From Maratus speciosus (lineage: Eukaryota; Arthropoda; Arachnida; Araneae; Salticidae): a DNA stretch of 64,000 bases. The notes under the pieces were generated by a model, which worked only from the letters and a program-made list of their open reading frames with translations, was not told the DNA's origin and made no database searches. This document shows positions 43,001 through 52,472 of this stretch, piece by piece; positions within the stretch are counted from its first letter, which is position 1; each line of letters starts with the position of its first letter. The position numbers and the translations under genes are program-made. Where the stretch lies: NCBI GenBank assembly GCA_963932465.1, contig OZ010798.1, positions 19,948,981-20,012,980 on the forward strand, in the 5' to 3' direction.

Positions 43001-44526
43001 TGACTCCGTGTTATCACGGCGTTTAAATTCTGGGCATCATCGCTCTTAATTTTATCGATCAATTTTTGAGTTTCGTTCCCCAGTATGTAATAAGACATGT
43101 CTGATTCTGCGTCTGCTACTATGGCCTTTGTTTTTATGCTCCCCAATCCGTCCAATTCTAACGTTACATCAGCCGTCGGCAAACAACGTAAATCGTTCAT
43201 TAGCGGTTGTCTCACCCACACAAGCATACCATCTAATTGCTCCGGCTTAATGAATCTGCTTGAGACCACATCGGAACAACTCCCACTGTCCCTTAATACA
43301 GTGATTTTCTCTCCATTAATTAAGGCATGGCTCAAGTGGGGTTTGAAACCTTCCTCGATATCAATATTTCCGCTAACGTGATGAACTTTAGCAACGGTTT
43401 TTTCGGCCCTTTTGTTTTCAGGACAATTGGCCCTCAAGTGCCCAGTTTTGGAACAAATAAAGCACTTACTCCAATTTTTACGTTCGAAGACTTTTTCCCT
43501 TTCTTTATTTGTGTCCCGCTCACGCCAGTTGAGTTTACTTTCGGAACTCCTATCGCGCGATTTATCTTCATACTTAGGCCTTTCAGGTTTCCTATCAAGC
43601 GTGGGTCTCGTGTTCCACGTTTTTTTGGACACTCCTTTTATTGCCTCGTATTCGTCTAGTGCTGTAGCGAGCACCAAGGGATCTTTATAATTCGCCCACG
43701 AATCAATAAAATGCTCTTTCAAATCAACCGACGCGCGTCGTTTGATCTGATCAGTGATCAACAAGTCTTTTAATTCAGAAAATTGCGTAATCCCCAAACC
43801 GTTAATCCATCCTTCAAGAAAACTATTCAATTCGAATATGAGATCTCTCCACGGGTTTCCTGGATTACGCGTATGTTTATTCAATTTTTGACGGTACGCT
43901 TCCGCACTCAGCCTGTACCGGGCTAATAAAAGCAATTTAACGTGTTCGAAATTGTCAATTTTTTGAGCTGGTTCGCGTAAGATTAATTCTGCAATTTCCA
44001 CCGGCAATAATGCTAACAAGTGCGTGACGTAATCATCTTGCTCTATTCCGGACCTATTCGCCTGTCGCTCGAACAAATTCAGGAATAATGTTATGTCGGA
44101 TCGTTCAGGATCGAAACGATGCATGATAGTTTTGAGAGGTAATCTAACGGATCTTTCGGAACCGCTGCTTACCGTAGAATTTCGCCTTTCTGAACTCTGC
44201 GTTAATTTTAGCTGTTCTAAAGTAAACGCCCTTTCCTTATCTTTTTCTCTCTCTTTCCTAACTCTATCTTCTCTCTCTCTTTCCTCTCTCTCTCTCTCTT
44301 TTTTTTCCCTCTCTTTCTCTTTTTCTGCCGTGATGCGTTCTTCCCTATCCTTCACGATGTACCCTGCCTGTACTAACATCAGTTCCTCGTCGTATTTTTC
44401 TGCTGCTTCAATTTTTTCGATTATCATTGCCATATTGTCTTGTTCATCTATTTCCACCCCCAAAACTTCCGCGAGATTCTGTAAATCCGCTTTCCTGCAG
44501 TACTTCAGTGAATTTAACTTCGACAT
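40045..44526 (-). CDS. Gag-PR-INT-RT-RNase H polyprotein (Gmr1-like order)
   Basis: 1493 residues from the ATG at 44524-44526; the open frame runs nine codons further upstream but without ATG. In order: charged coiled coil about 58-105; capsid with SCAN-like region about 196-286; zinc knuckle C355-C358-H363-C368 (CX2CX4HX4C); aspartic protease with DSGS at D413; acidic linker; integrase zinc site H648/H654 and C684/C687; integrase core D717, D776 (DLG), E811 and C-terminal domain to about 985; RT with LDL at D1165, MPFGL and catalytic YLDD at 1226-1229; RNase H with D1378, E1419, D1444; stop right after the DYLSR motif. Standard Ty3/gypsy pol is PR-RT-RNase H-INT, so integrase is upstream of RT here. 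All active-site residues are present, so the copy could be competent. The product would copy its RNA in cytoplasmic particles and integrate the DNA. Confidence 0.95.
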   Translation of the reverse strand: MSKLNSLKYCRKADLQNLAEVLGVEIDEQDNMAMIIEKIEAAEKYDEELMLVQAGYIVKDREERITAEKEKEREKKEREREEREREDRVRKEREKDKERAFTLEQLKLTQSSERRNSTVSSGSERSVRLPLKTIMHRFDPERSDITLFLNLFERQANRSGIEQDDYVTHLLALLPVEIAELILREPAQKIDNFEHVKLLLLARYRLSAEAYRQKLNKHTRNPGNPWRDLIFELNSFLEGWINGLGITQFSELKDLLITDQIKRRASVDLKEHFIDSWANYKDPLVLATALDEYEAIKGVSKKTWNTRPTLDRKPERPKYEDKSRDRSSESKLNWRERDTNKEREKVFERKNWSKCFICSKTGHLRANCPENKRAEKTVAKVHHVSGNIDIEEGFKPHLSHALINGEKITVLRDSGSCSDVVSSRFIKPEQLDGMLVWVRQPLMNDLRCLPTADVTLELDGLGSIKTKAIVADAESDMSYYILGNETQKLIDKIKSDDAQNLNAVITRSQAKPKPEGLKSDTTKGKDAKKRSPESKEAGADTREKPIDDETSSREMNGDLGVDEEGLLLPDLVEDLSIGLSQVGKKEFKREQETDDTLSEVRKRAELKKSHYEYKDSVIVRKTYDHRGNERIQLVVPLKFRQGLLIACHEGISAHLGEKKTKDKLLRYFFWPNVIRESENFVKSCDACQRVGRSGEQKKAPLTLVPIISEVFSKLSIDLVGPLPESKKGNKYMLTAICVYSRYPEAIPIADMLSETVIEALTTIFSRVGYASEIQTDLGRSFTSNLTTAFLKKFGVRLRHSSVCHPSSNLIERFHRSVKRLLKAMCVENGSDWEANLPHALLSLRTVTHESTGFSPAELVFGRNLRTPETLLFEQWTGESQEHELVTEYVFKLMNRLKRCQELAVENMTTSRDKRKLWYDRNATERSFEPGDEVLVLATSKPNKMSVKWIGPGVIESKISATNYIVNVPGRREKSQIYHVNLLKPYVKRVEKINILTHEFHDLDAMQDLEIVYPSADSNSYDFRQVVEESDLRVRCTAEQLRELENLLNTYREVFSNDPGLTDLAEHDIELVENKPVRLRPYRTSVRQNEILKKEIKRMLDLKIIKEGESDYNSPMILVEVPGKEARPCIDYRKLNSITRAEFFPLPNIEDRVERVAAAQYITVLDLTKGYWQIPMTPRAQKLAAFVTSFGSYLPLTMPFGLVNASYRFSKFMARLLSGVEEFCLPYLDDMAIFSNSWEDHLEHIKIVLTRIKEAKLKVKIAKCKFAQKTVKYLGHVVGKGQRKPAEAKIKAIVELPAPKNKTEIRRCLGMAGYYSRYIKNYATIVEPLTRALKGKNKKGKVDWSDEMEKAFKLLKTKLTEEPILYAPDYDSEFVIQTDASEVGIGVILAQRKGSEEHPIIFLSRKFTEPERNYSASERECAAIIFAIKKLRHYIDGQKFSIETDHNPLIFLKNNAGNNPRLLRWALTLQPYHYAITHRPGKDIPHVDYLSRVE

Positions 44527-45701
44527 GACTACGGTGTGTTGAAATAATACCAACGGAAACTATTCGTTTTGTTTATCAATTTAGAAGTATATGAACCTTA
44601 CACCTCACAATAAATATTTTACCCCTAATCACACAATATAAATAAACATTTCAAATGCATAACCACTACGTAAAAATTATTTTATGATTTTTCAAAGGAT
44701 TTTCAGAATTTCTATATTCTCGTGCCAAACGTAAAGCAAAAACTAAAATTCAAAATTTTAAAGCTTTAGAGTCCCTATACACACAATATGAAAACAATAA
44801 GTAATTTTTCAAATACTATAGGCAAACTACATTCCCAGTATTTCTCAAGAACTGAACACTCTCTGCAACCTTTATCAAAATGCATCTATACTATTTAGGG
44901 TAAAAGTTTAATTTACTCTGTTTGTCATTTAGCAATCCAGCATGCATCAAAAATTCTCTTTATACAATCACTCATCAAAATATATTTCTTACACATTACT
45001 CTTACATTATATATTCGTCATATAAGAAAAAAAAAATTTTACTGGGAATTTTTTTTTTTGAGTAGTTATGAATTTAGCCTATCTAATCCTTTCTGCATTC
45101 CAAATATTACAAATACTGATAAAGATAACATAACATATAAATTTGCATTAAACGTTAGTTTTCAATTAACTACACATTATTGATTTGTCATAATCTTAGT
45201 ATTTTCATTTACCTCAAAATAAAAAAGTTTCTCATATTTTTATTTAAACAACATTTTAACATCCTATCAGTATGATAAATAATAGTTTAAGAGCCACTCA
45301 AAATGAAATGAGCTTACCTGTTGCAGTTGTTGCTTGAAGTATCTTGTCTGGGGAACGGTCCGTTATGGCACTCCGCGGGTGTCGTCCACTGTAGCTCAAG
45401 GGCTCGTATCGGGCGTGTTGCGTCCCACTGTTTGTCGTCCAAGGTCCACCTTGCACTGTCTAGTTGATCTAGATGAACTGTCTCATTGCCGTTGTTCTGG
45501 ATGAACTGTCTTTCGTTCTGGACGAACTGTCTTTTGTTCTGGGTGAACTGTCTTTTGCTCCCGAAGGGCTGTCCTTCTGTCTTCCTCGGAACTGTAGTTT
45601 CGATTCTTTCGGCTGCCTCTCGAGTTGTCGTCAGAAACTCCGGGTGTTCGCCGTCTGTTTCCTCCTGGGCTTTCCTCTAATAACAATTATTCTTGCTGAA
45701 A
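44527..45701 (-). other. Element 2 untranslated leader with tandem repeat
   Basis: About 1.2 kb between primer binding site and Gag. Most is A+T-rich. The part next to the 5' LTR (45310-45700) is G+C-richer and includes a short tandem repeat. A 67-codon frame there starts at TTG and is not called as a gene. Confidence 0.6.
45476..45560. repeat. Tandem repeat GTTCTGGATGAACTGTCTTT
   Basis: Three to four head-to-tail units of about 21 bases built on GTTCTGGRYGAACTGTCTTT, with one or two changes each. It lies in the transcribed leader of element 2. Confidence 0.8.
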
Positions 45702-45719
45702 ATCTTCTAGCTGCCACCA
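45702..45719 (-). other. Element 2 primer binding site
   Basis: On the element strand TGGTGGCAGCTAGAAGAT begins three bases after the 5' LTR; the leading TGG fits a tRNA CCA end. The tRNA was not identified. Confidence 0.65.
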
Positions 45720-45811
45720 AGTTGTAACGGAGCCGATGTCGTAAGGTGGTGTGGTAGCGGGCAACTTCAACGGCCAAGGCTTATTTAACGTCGAAGAAAT
45801 ATTTTATTGCA

Positions 45812-47071
45812 TCTCTCTATTCTAAAAAAAGGTAACTACCGCTGTCACCGCCGCCGCCGCCGCCGCCGCCGGTTTTGAATTTTTTGTGACCGGAGGTCTT
45901 TCTTCTTTAATATTAAAAAACCTGTTGCATACAAAAATATGAAAATCGGTAGTATTATACAAAAATGTTTGATAAACACGCTGATGCAGACAGTTTTCAA
46001 ATCGAAGAATTATTTTAAGAGATATTTAATGCTAAAGTTGGACAAAATCGTTCCACTAAAAAAGTTTTATAGGAGCAAAAACTATACATCTGAATTTAAT
46101 AATTTTTAGATCATTTTATACGTTATAATTTCCCGGTGTGCAGAATTAATTTATTTTTTTAATTTGACTCATTTTTCGAGGTTTCATTTCTATTTTAAAT
46201 TCAAATTTTCAGCATTTCGAGATATATTTTTTTCTTATTTCAGAAAATTGTACTAATTTAACCTGTTGCCAACTTTATAAATAACGGAAACAATAATGTT
46301 TGCTTCAAATTAAAAATTTATTTACACGTGACTATTATAAACAGAAAAAAACTTTCAAATTAGAATTAAATAATTACTTATAGAAAGCAGGAACTTGTTG
46401 AAAATTACTTCATCTATAATTACACATGAATTTTAACAGAGAAAGGATATTGTAAAATAATAAATTTATTAACATGCGTTAGAAGTCTTAAATAGGAGAA
46501 ATTACATCACATTTACGTCACATTACAGTTATTACATAAAATGAACACAAAATAATATTGCAAAACAGTATAAATTTAAAAATAGCGCGAGACATTTACT
46601 TGATATTTTGAGATGAATTTTTCAACTATTTTTTTTTTTTGGACAGCGCAAATAATATTTCATTTCTAATAAAAGCATTTTCACGTGAATATTAAAAAGG
46701 GAAAGAAAAGTTTGGTGAAAATTACGTCAGATTAAAAACGATATATTTAAAATGTCTTATTTAAAAGGACTTTCTTTTCGCTTTGTTAAAAAATACTGGG
46801 AGACAAAGACTCTGTTTTACTTAATTCATTTTATATTAGATGATTTTGAAATGCCATTGTATCTTTTAACGGCAGCTGATTTTTCCGTAAAATTCCCCAA
46901 TCAAAGAGAAATGAACAGAAACCCGTTTATAGGGAGATCGCTTTTGTTTTTTTAATTATAATTCAATCATCCAAAATCTTTTTAAAGCCGATCAAATTAG
47001 CGTGCTTTTAGAGACTGCAGTGTCTGAACGGGGGTTGGCGAGCGTAGCTCGTAGGGGGCCGAGCCCCCTAG
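45812..47071 (+). mobile_element. Non-autonomous Helitron
   Basis: 1260 bp, inserted between A and T of GCA/TTACAAAC with no target duplication, as the intact LTR proves. The 5' end is TCTCTCTATTCTA and the 3' end CTAG. A hairpin CGAGC-GTA-GCTCG (47039-47051) and a second GGGGGC-CGA-GCCCCC (47054-47068) precede the terminus. There is no Rep/helicase frame. A 67-codon ATG frame at 46752-46955 is not recognised and may be a captured fragment. Confidence 0.9.
45848..45871. repeat. (CCG)8 microsatellite
   Basis: Eight CCG units near the Helitron 5' end, striking in such A+T-rich DNA. Confidence 0.95.
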
Positions 47072-48527
47072 TTACAAACAATTAAATAATATTTTCTGGA
47101 TTATATAAGTCTTATTTACAACATTTTTCATATGAGGGTTCGAGTTCAGCTGATAATAATATATTTATAGAATCAAGTCCAGTCCTCGAATAATAGATCG
47201 CTTTCAGTGTAGTCAGTCTCTTACTTATCCAATGTCCACTATTTTCGAAGATAGAGCTCGCGATGCTCGACAGGAACGTCGCACTTTTGTAGGTGTTTAA
47301 CCGAGGTTTAGGAACCTCCGATCTTCAACTCCGTGGTGGAGATATTTTAACAGCCACACCTGGCTTTCGCTTTTCTGTGCTTCGGAGTATGCCCCGATGC
47401 CGTCGACGCGTGAGAGATTTCCACTCTGCACGACCTGAAACACCTTGAAGTCTCAACTTCCACAGAAGGGAAAAATTAAGCTCCCGAGAATGCTCTCGCA
47501 TCCTCTTTTATGAGTTTCGTTTTTCCGTCTAGGACCAAAGCCACTCCCATTAGCCACTCACCATCCGTGGGCCCTGATCTCATAGGCCAGCCCTTTCTCT
47601 ATAGGCTGCCGTCAGGAACTTTCGCGTCCGGTTTTCATCTCTGGTTTCACTTTCTACTTTCCCACGGGAACGAGGTCCTCGTGAACATCAAAAGAATATT
47701 TCTCTCGCTAGATAAAAGAGTTCCTTTCACCCTAGTGTCATCTGCGAAGATTGATTGAAATTGAAGTATTTGTTTCATCTCTAGCGACACTTTCTAGGAC
47801 TCTGAAGAAATTTGGAGGCTAGGTGAAAATACATTAGCTTCCCTATGCTGGCTTTTGCCTTGTAAATTGAGAGTTTCAATGTGAGATATCGTCGAATTAT
47901 CACACTATCAATTATAAAAAAAAAAAAAAAACATCGCAATCTGATATAATTCTAGTAATATGTTCTGTTCATTTTCTCTTTGGATAAAGCGGGCGGAAAA
48001 ATTGTAGCGCCCTATTTGGCGACTTAACTCACTTTTGGCGTGAAATAAACAAATAAATATGTAATAATAAAAAATTAAAAGTATAAAAAAATATATAAAA
48101 TATTATTTTAACAGAGAAATTTTGTCGGTTCTCTAACTTTTATTTATAGGGCTACAAAACGCACCAGGTCTCGATGCTAGGTGCGAGCAACACCAAAAGT
48201 GGTTCCCTTTTGAGAATACTTCTAGACATCTCTCCTAAAAGTCCTATAATACAAAGTAATACTATATTTGAGCAGTCTAAGAAGTTGTTTACCTTTGTAA
48301 ATAAGGCTTGAATAGATTTTGGAAAGATTTTTTCTTTTTAAGTATCATTAAATTGATGGGAATAGGTTTTAAAATAGTTTAAACTTTTTAAGTAGTATCA
48401 TTAAATTGATGGAAATAGATTTAAAAATAGTTTAAACTTCTTCAGTTTTACATAATTATACACTTTTAAAACGTTGAATTTAAAAAAAGTCCGATTAGAA
48501 AAAAAAAAAAATGTTTATTAATTTTGA

Positions 48528-49310
48528 TGGAATTCGTCTTGGCACGTGAGTGTTTTATGCCAAACTTCTCTCGCGTGTTACACAACAATTTACTTGTGGG
48601 GTATGCAACACATAATTATCTGTTTGTGATACAATATACTGTTTGTGATACAATATGCTTTACTGAGTGCTCCATTTTCAAAGTTCCTCAGATGTTAGTG
48701 GAAAGCGTCAACAGAGGGCAGCACTATAGATATTTGCTGCAATCATCCCATTTAATTAGACTGAATCATGTACGCGAAAGAAAAGAAAGAGACTAGCTGA
48801 TTCAGCCCTTTTACCTTTGTTTCTCGGTTCTTAGATAAAAAGGGCCCCAATTTTCTTCAGTCAATGGGCCACTGACCAAGCCGAATCGCACAAATTTGTC
48901 GTGCGTAATCCTTTGTTATAAGGATTTTTCCTCTCCTGTGTGGATTTCACACCCTACCATATTTTTACTAATTCAATTCTTATTTTTACTTTTTTATAGT
49001 GTGTCAAGCATTTAATCAAGATTGTATGTGACAATTAAAAGGGTGTTTTTCTTTGCACGACCGACTCATCGCTGGAGAAAGATTGCTCACATAACCACCA
49101 TTTATATTGAAAAAACGAATAAATATTTCAGGTGACTACACCATCACGGAAGAATTAGCTCCGAACGCTTATCATGAAAAGGTAAGAGAAAACATTTTTT
49201 ATTCTACTATATTGAAAAATATATAAGTGTGCATCACCCACGGGTGTTTGGCGTAAGCCTTTAAACTACGAACTTATTTCTTCAGTTTTCTCATAAATTT
49301 AATGAAAATT
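48528..49310. other. Further insertion within element L
   Basis: The intact L copy at 62329-63092 passes straight from the TTTTACATAATTA...GATTAGAAA block to CCTCGATTGCAAATC. Here about 780 bases intervene, with balanced composition and one exon-like segment. No terminal repeats were found, so its nature is unknown. Confidence 0.4.
49132..49181 (+). other. Exon-like segment 1
   Basis: AATATTTCAG (acceptor-like) precedes 50 bases and AAG/GTAAGAGAA (donor consensus) follows. The segment is open in one frame, two leading bases then DYTITEELAPNAYHEK. Too short to recognise; it may be a small host exon or chance. Confidence 0.25.
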
Positions 49311-49815
49311 TATATATATATTTTTTTAACCCTCGATTACAAATCATTTTTCAACGTACTACCATAAATGTAATTCGACTTATACACGAAAATTCAATTT
49401 TTTTCAAAATTTCGCTTAGGATTTGGGGGGGGGGAGGGGGGGTCGACTTATACACGAGTATATATGGCAACTTGAAGATTTATTTACTGAACATCCTACT
49501 TATGACACTAATATAACATAAATAACCAATTATATTTAATTGGGCGATTTCAACAAAGTGCAAAAAAATATACTTGTTAAAAATTAATCATCTAAGCTAT
49601 GTAATGTGTTTTCTAACTCATTTTTCCTTTGTCCCTTGGTCTGACAGGGTCCATATATAATTGAAGCTGTTCTTTTTTAGTATGTTTATTAAACTTCCTC
49701 TTTAATTTTCTTTCACCGAAAGGATATGATTTTAAACACAGTATCATTCACCTATTAAAAAAATAAACGATCGTCCGAAAAGGACAACTAGCAATAGATT
49801 ACATCGTTAAAAGAA

Positions 49816-49878
49816 ATGATAAAGCTTCTCTACGATATTTTTAATGACCCTGACTACTCGGAGCGCGATACGGATAAG
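49816..49878 (+). other. Exon-like segment 2
   Basis: An ATG-initiated 21-codon frame beginning MIKLLYDIFNDPDYSERD and ending K, directly followed by the donor AAG/GTAAGAGAAT. The donor and the next 40 bases resemble those of segment 1. No good acceptor precedes it, so it would be a first coding exon or half of a duplicated exon. Confidence 0.25.
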
Positions 49879-50149
49879 GTAAGAGAATATTTATTCCTCT
49901 TTTTTGCTGTATTGAGACAGAATGATATATTTAAGTTTATAGAATTCAATTAATTGAGGAGCGTGCAAACTCACGCCAAGAATTGTTAAGTATATATATT
50001 TTTAACAATTTCGTGATTGATTAAGTGAGATCTATCACACATGCGAAAAGCAACTTGCATAAAATGGTGAAACAAAAAATATCGCTGCCCCTCTGAATTT
50101 TATAATAAAGTTTGGAAGAAAAATTTTCTTATTAGACGCTATAAGAAAA

Positions 50150-50650
50150 TGTTTTAAATATGACTTTTTAATATATTGTTTTAAAACAACATAATTTCCG
50201 TAATTATTTTATGAAGTAATTTCCTTCATTAAATGCTTTTCGCATATAATAATTTAAGTATTTTAATTTTCCTTCTCTTACAATATTTACTTGTAAATAT
50301 ATTTTTCAAATGAAAGTGATTGGGAATTCTATTGTGTGGGACTTTTAAATATGATGTAATTTCCCTCCATTTAATGCTTTTCGTAAATAAAAATGTAATT
50401 ATTGTAAACTTTTAAATATTTTTAGTCGATGTAAACATATATTTCAATTAAAGGTGCAGTATTTGGGAACTCTACAAGAAAATGGTTTTGTGTATGAAGT
50501 TTTATATGACTAATTGCCATAATTAAATGCTTTTTGTCCGTAATATCTTAATTACGGCTAAAGTGTTCTTTATTTTTCAAAACTCTCTGGTAAATATATT
50601 TTTCAATTGAAATGTGTTTGTAAATATTATTATTTGGACCTTTTTAACAA
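50150..50650 (+). repeat. Three degenerate tandem units
   Basis: Units of about 140-160 bp each carry ATTTCC or ATTGCC, then ATTTAATGCTTTT or TTAAATGCTTTT, then GTAAATATATTTTTCAAWTGAAA. They start near 50165, 50345 and 50500. There is no coding frame. Confidence 0.5.
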
Positions 50651-50876
50651 AAGTAGGCAGTTTAGTTTTTTGGCAACATTGGATTAAAACGGCAATTTCA
50701 AATAAAGATTAAATCACTATTCAGGTAATAAAATTTTTAATAAAGAATTAAAAAAAAAAAAGTAAAGAATTAGACAAGTTAAAAAATGATTGGATACTGC
50801 ACTACACATTTTAGTCAGGTATGTGCCTATAAAAGATGGTAAAGATGGTATAAATAGCTTCAACATTAAATAGCGC

Positions 50877-51302
50877 TTAAGGCTCCTGTCCCTGCCGACG
50901 AAGGCACTCACGAGCTAATGCTAATCCCTATGGGGAGGGATTATTTTAATATCTCGTTGTCATTTCGACATTTTAAATTTTTTTTTTTGCATTGGATAGC
51001 CGAGATCCGTTTTTACATCGCATGTTTTATACTTTTTCAATTTTGGTTGCAGATATTTTTTAGAATGGCACTTTCATTTTCAGAACCGGTTTTGAAAGTG
51101 AAAGTAACTTTATAAAAAATACCTGCAACCAAAATCAAAAAAGTAAAAAACGTGCGATATAGAGACATACCTCGGCTATCCAATGCAAAAAAAATAAAAA
51201 AATAATAAATGTCGAAATGCAAGCGACACATTAGACAAATCCCCCCCCCCCCCCCCCCATAAGATTAGTATTAGCTCGTGAGTGTCTTCGTCGGCAGGGA
51301 CA
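50877..51302 (+). mobile_element. Palindromic TTAA element, family G, copy 3 (variant)
   Basis: TTAA at the left (50877-50880); the right TTAA is lost. The centre matches copies 1 and 2, but the outer 28 bases differ (CTCCTGTCCCTGCCGACGAAG in place of CTACTTCAGTC) and pair with the right end CTTCGTCGGCAGGGACA. A C run of about 18 is at 51241-51258. Confidence 0.75.
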
Positions 51303-52069
51303 AACTGTCTGCTTCAGTGCGTTCATCGTAATTTTATCTAGAAAACTACCAGTTTCACGTATTTTAATAGTTTATTTTTATTTTTTAGTAAGAGCAGAGA
51401 AATTGAAATGGTAACAATAAGGCAGCAGGGGCAGAGACATTAATTACCTTTTTTTTCCCCTTTCTTTCTAAGAATAGAGCGTACAACAAATTAACTTATG
51501 CTTTTCATCACTGCAACGAAAAACAAAAACAAAATCCTCAAACAAGACGAAGCAAGAGATGAGAGGAAATACCCAGCCTCTATTACCTGGAGACAGGTTC
51601 GTGGTGACTGTGTACCATGAGACACATGATGTTCGACCGCCATGATTACGCGAAAGGTGCAAGAAAACAGTTCTTTTCTAATTTACGAAAATGAAAGGGA
51701 ACCGACGCCAGAACCACCCCATCCGGTCAAGCAATCTCTGTTTTACGGCGGTAGGTCTTAGCCGCTAATCTCCTAAAGGGAGGACATTAGGGTGGCAAAA
51801 CTAAAAACCACAGTGTCAATATTCAATTTTCGAAAGAAGGGGTAGATTTACAGGCGTTACTGGCCAATTTCAATCACTCATTTTACATCAGTTTCGTAAA
51901 AAAATCTTAGTAACCTTACAAGATTTTTTGATTTACGGTGCAAAAGTGTATTTATTATATGCATTTTTGTTGTTGCCGTTACATAAAAAGTTCCAGGAAT
52001 ACGAGTTTCCTAGAAAAATGTTTGTAACTTTTACAGATTTTTTTTTACAGTGTGGATAGAACACTATAA
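51303..52069. other. Non-coding DNA
   Basis: The part 51460-51800 is less A+T-rich with no recognised frame. The part 51890-52055 resembles one arm of foldback R (GTTGTTGCCGTTACATAAAA, TTTCCTAGAAAAATGTTTGTAAC). Confidence 0.35.
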
Positions 52070-52341
52070 AAGAAAAAAAAAAGGGGGGGGGGACTAGAAA
52101 ACGTAGATTCTACTGGCAATCGAGACGCCTGTACTATTTCCGTATTTTAACGGAAATTCTCCCCCCCCCCCATAAATTCCAGAAATCCGTATTTTTTTGG
52201 AAATTTTCCCCCATAAATTACAAAATTTTTTCCGTTTTTGTGGTATTTATGGGAGAAAATTTCCGTTAAAATACGGAAATAGTACTGGCGTCTCGATTAA
52301 CATAGAATCTCCGTTTTTTAGTCCGGTTTTTTTTACAGTGA
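52070..52341 (+). repeat. Foldback MITE family E, copy 2
   Basis: Holds GGCAATCGAGACGCC, TTTCCGTATTTTAACGGAAAT and the mirrored GGCGTCTCGATT, and ends TTTTTTTACAGTG. The outer left end is replaced by A and G runs. Confidence 0.7.
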
Positions 52342-52472
52342 AACCCCCAACCCCCACCTCCATTATAATTGTCCTCGCCCAAGTGCCTTAAACAGTGTAA
52401 GAGGTGCCCTGGTTTTAAATCATATACTTATTACGATTCTTAGTCATAATAATAAAAAAGGCTTACCATGTT

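Larger units (their letters stand above)
38849..47904 (-). mobile_element. Ty3/gypsy element 2, Gmr1-like domain order
   Basis: A complete LTR retrotransposon on the minus strand inside element M. LTRs are 922 bp each once the Helitron in the right one is removed, and the target duplication is CTAT (38845-38848, 47905-47908). Primer binding site and polypurine tract are both present. The single ORF is intact with all catalytic residues in Gag-PR-INT-RT-RNase H order, so integrase precedes RT. At least six differences separate the LTRs (about 0.65%), so insertion is recent but older than element 1. No env frame follows pol. Confidence 0.93.
45723..47904 (-). repeat. Element 2 5' LTR, split by a Helitron
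   Basis: Segments 45723-45811 and 47072-47904 together give 922 bp matching the 3' LTR. In the element's direction the interruption lies late in the LTR, about 89 bases before its end and near the polyadenylation signal, so the upstream promoter part is intact but the R/U5 part of the transcript is lengthened. Confidence 0.93.
38136..48210 (+). mobile_element. TIR element M, second layer of the nest
   Basis: Near-perfect inverted ends of about 49 bases: AAGGGAACCACTTTTGGTGT...GACCTGGTGC at 38138-38186 and its complement at 48161-48209, with one mismatch seen. The L flank reads ACTGA on the left and TGAGAA on the right, against ACTTGAGA in the intact L copy, suggesting a 3-bp TGA duplication. 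Without the LTR element M is about 1 kb and has no transposase. Confidence 0.8.
37791..49469 (+). mobile_element. TIR element L, copy 1, outer layer of the nest
   Basis: The left end TGCCGTATATACTCGTGTA and the right end TACACGAGTATATATGGCA are inverted, each next to GGGGGGTCGACTTATACA. The uninterrupted relative at 62329-63092 (about 760 bp) shows what belongs to L: the parts 37791-38135, 48211-48527 and about 49311-49469. Everything between is later insertion. No transposase is visible. Confidence 0.75.

Noticed and set aside
45483..45686. Short protein with EQKTVHP-like repeats upstream of Gag
   Set aside because: It starts at TTG and the repeats come from the DNA minisatellite; no evidence for translation.
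46752..46955. Captured host gene in the Helitron
   Set aside because: A 67-codon ATG frame exists, but no domain was recognised and A+T-rich DNA gives such frames by chance.
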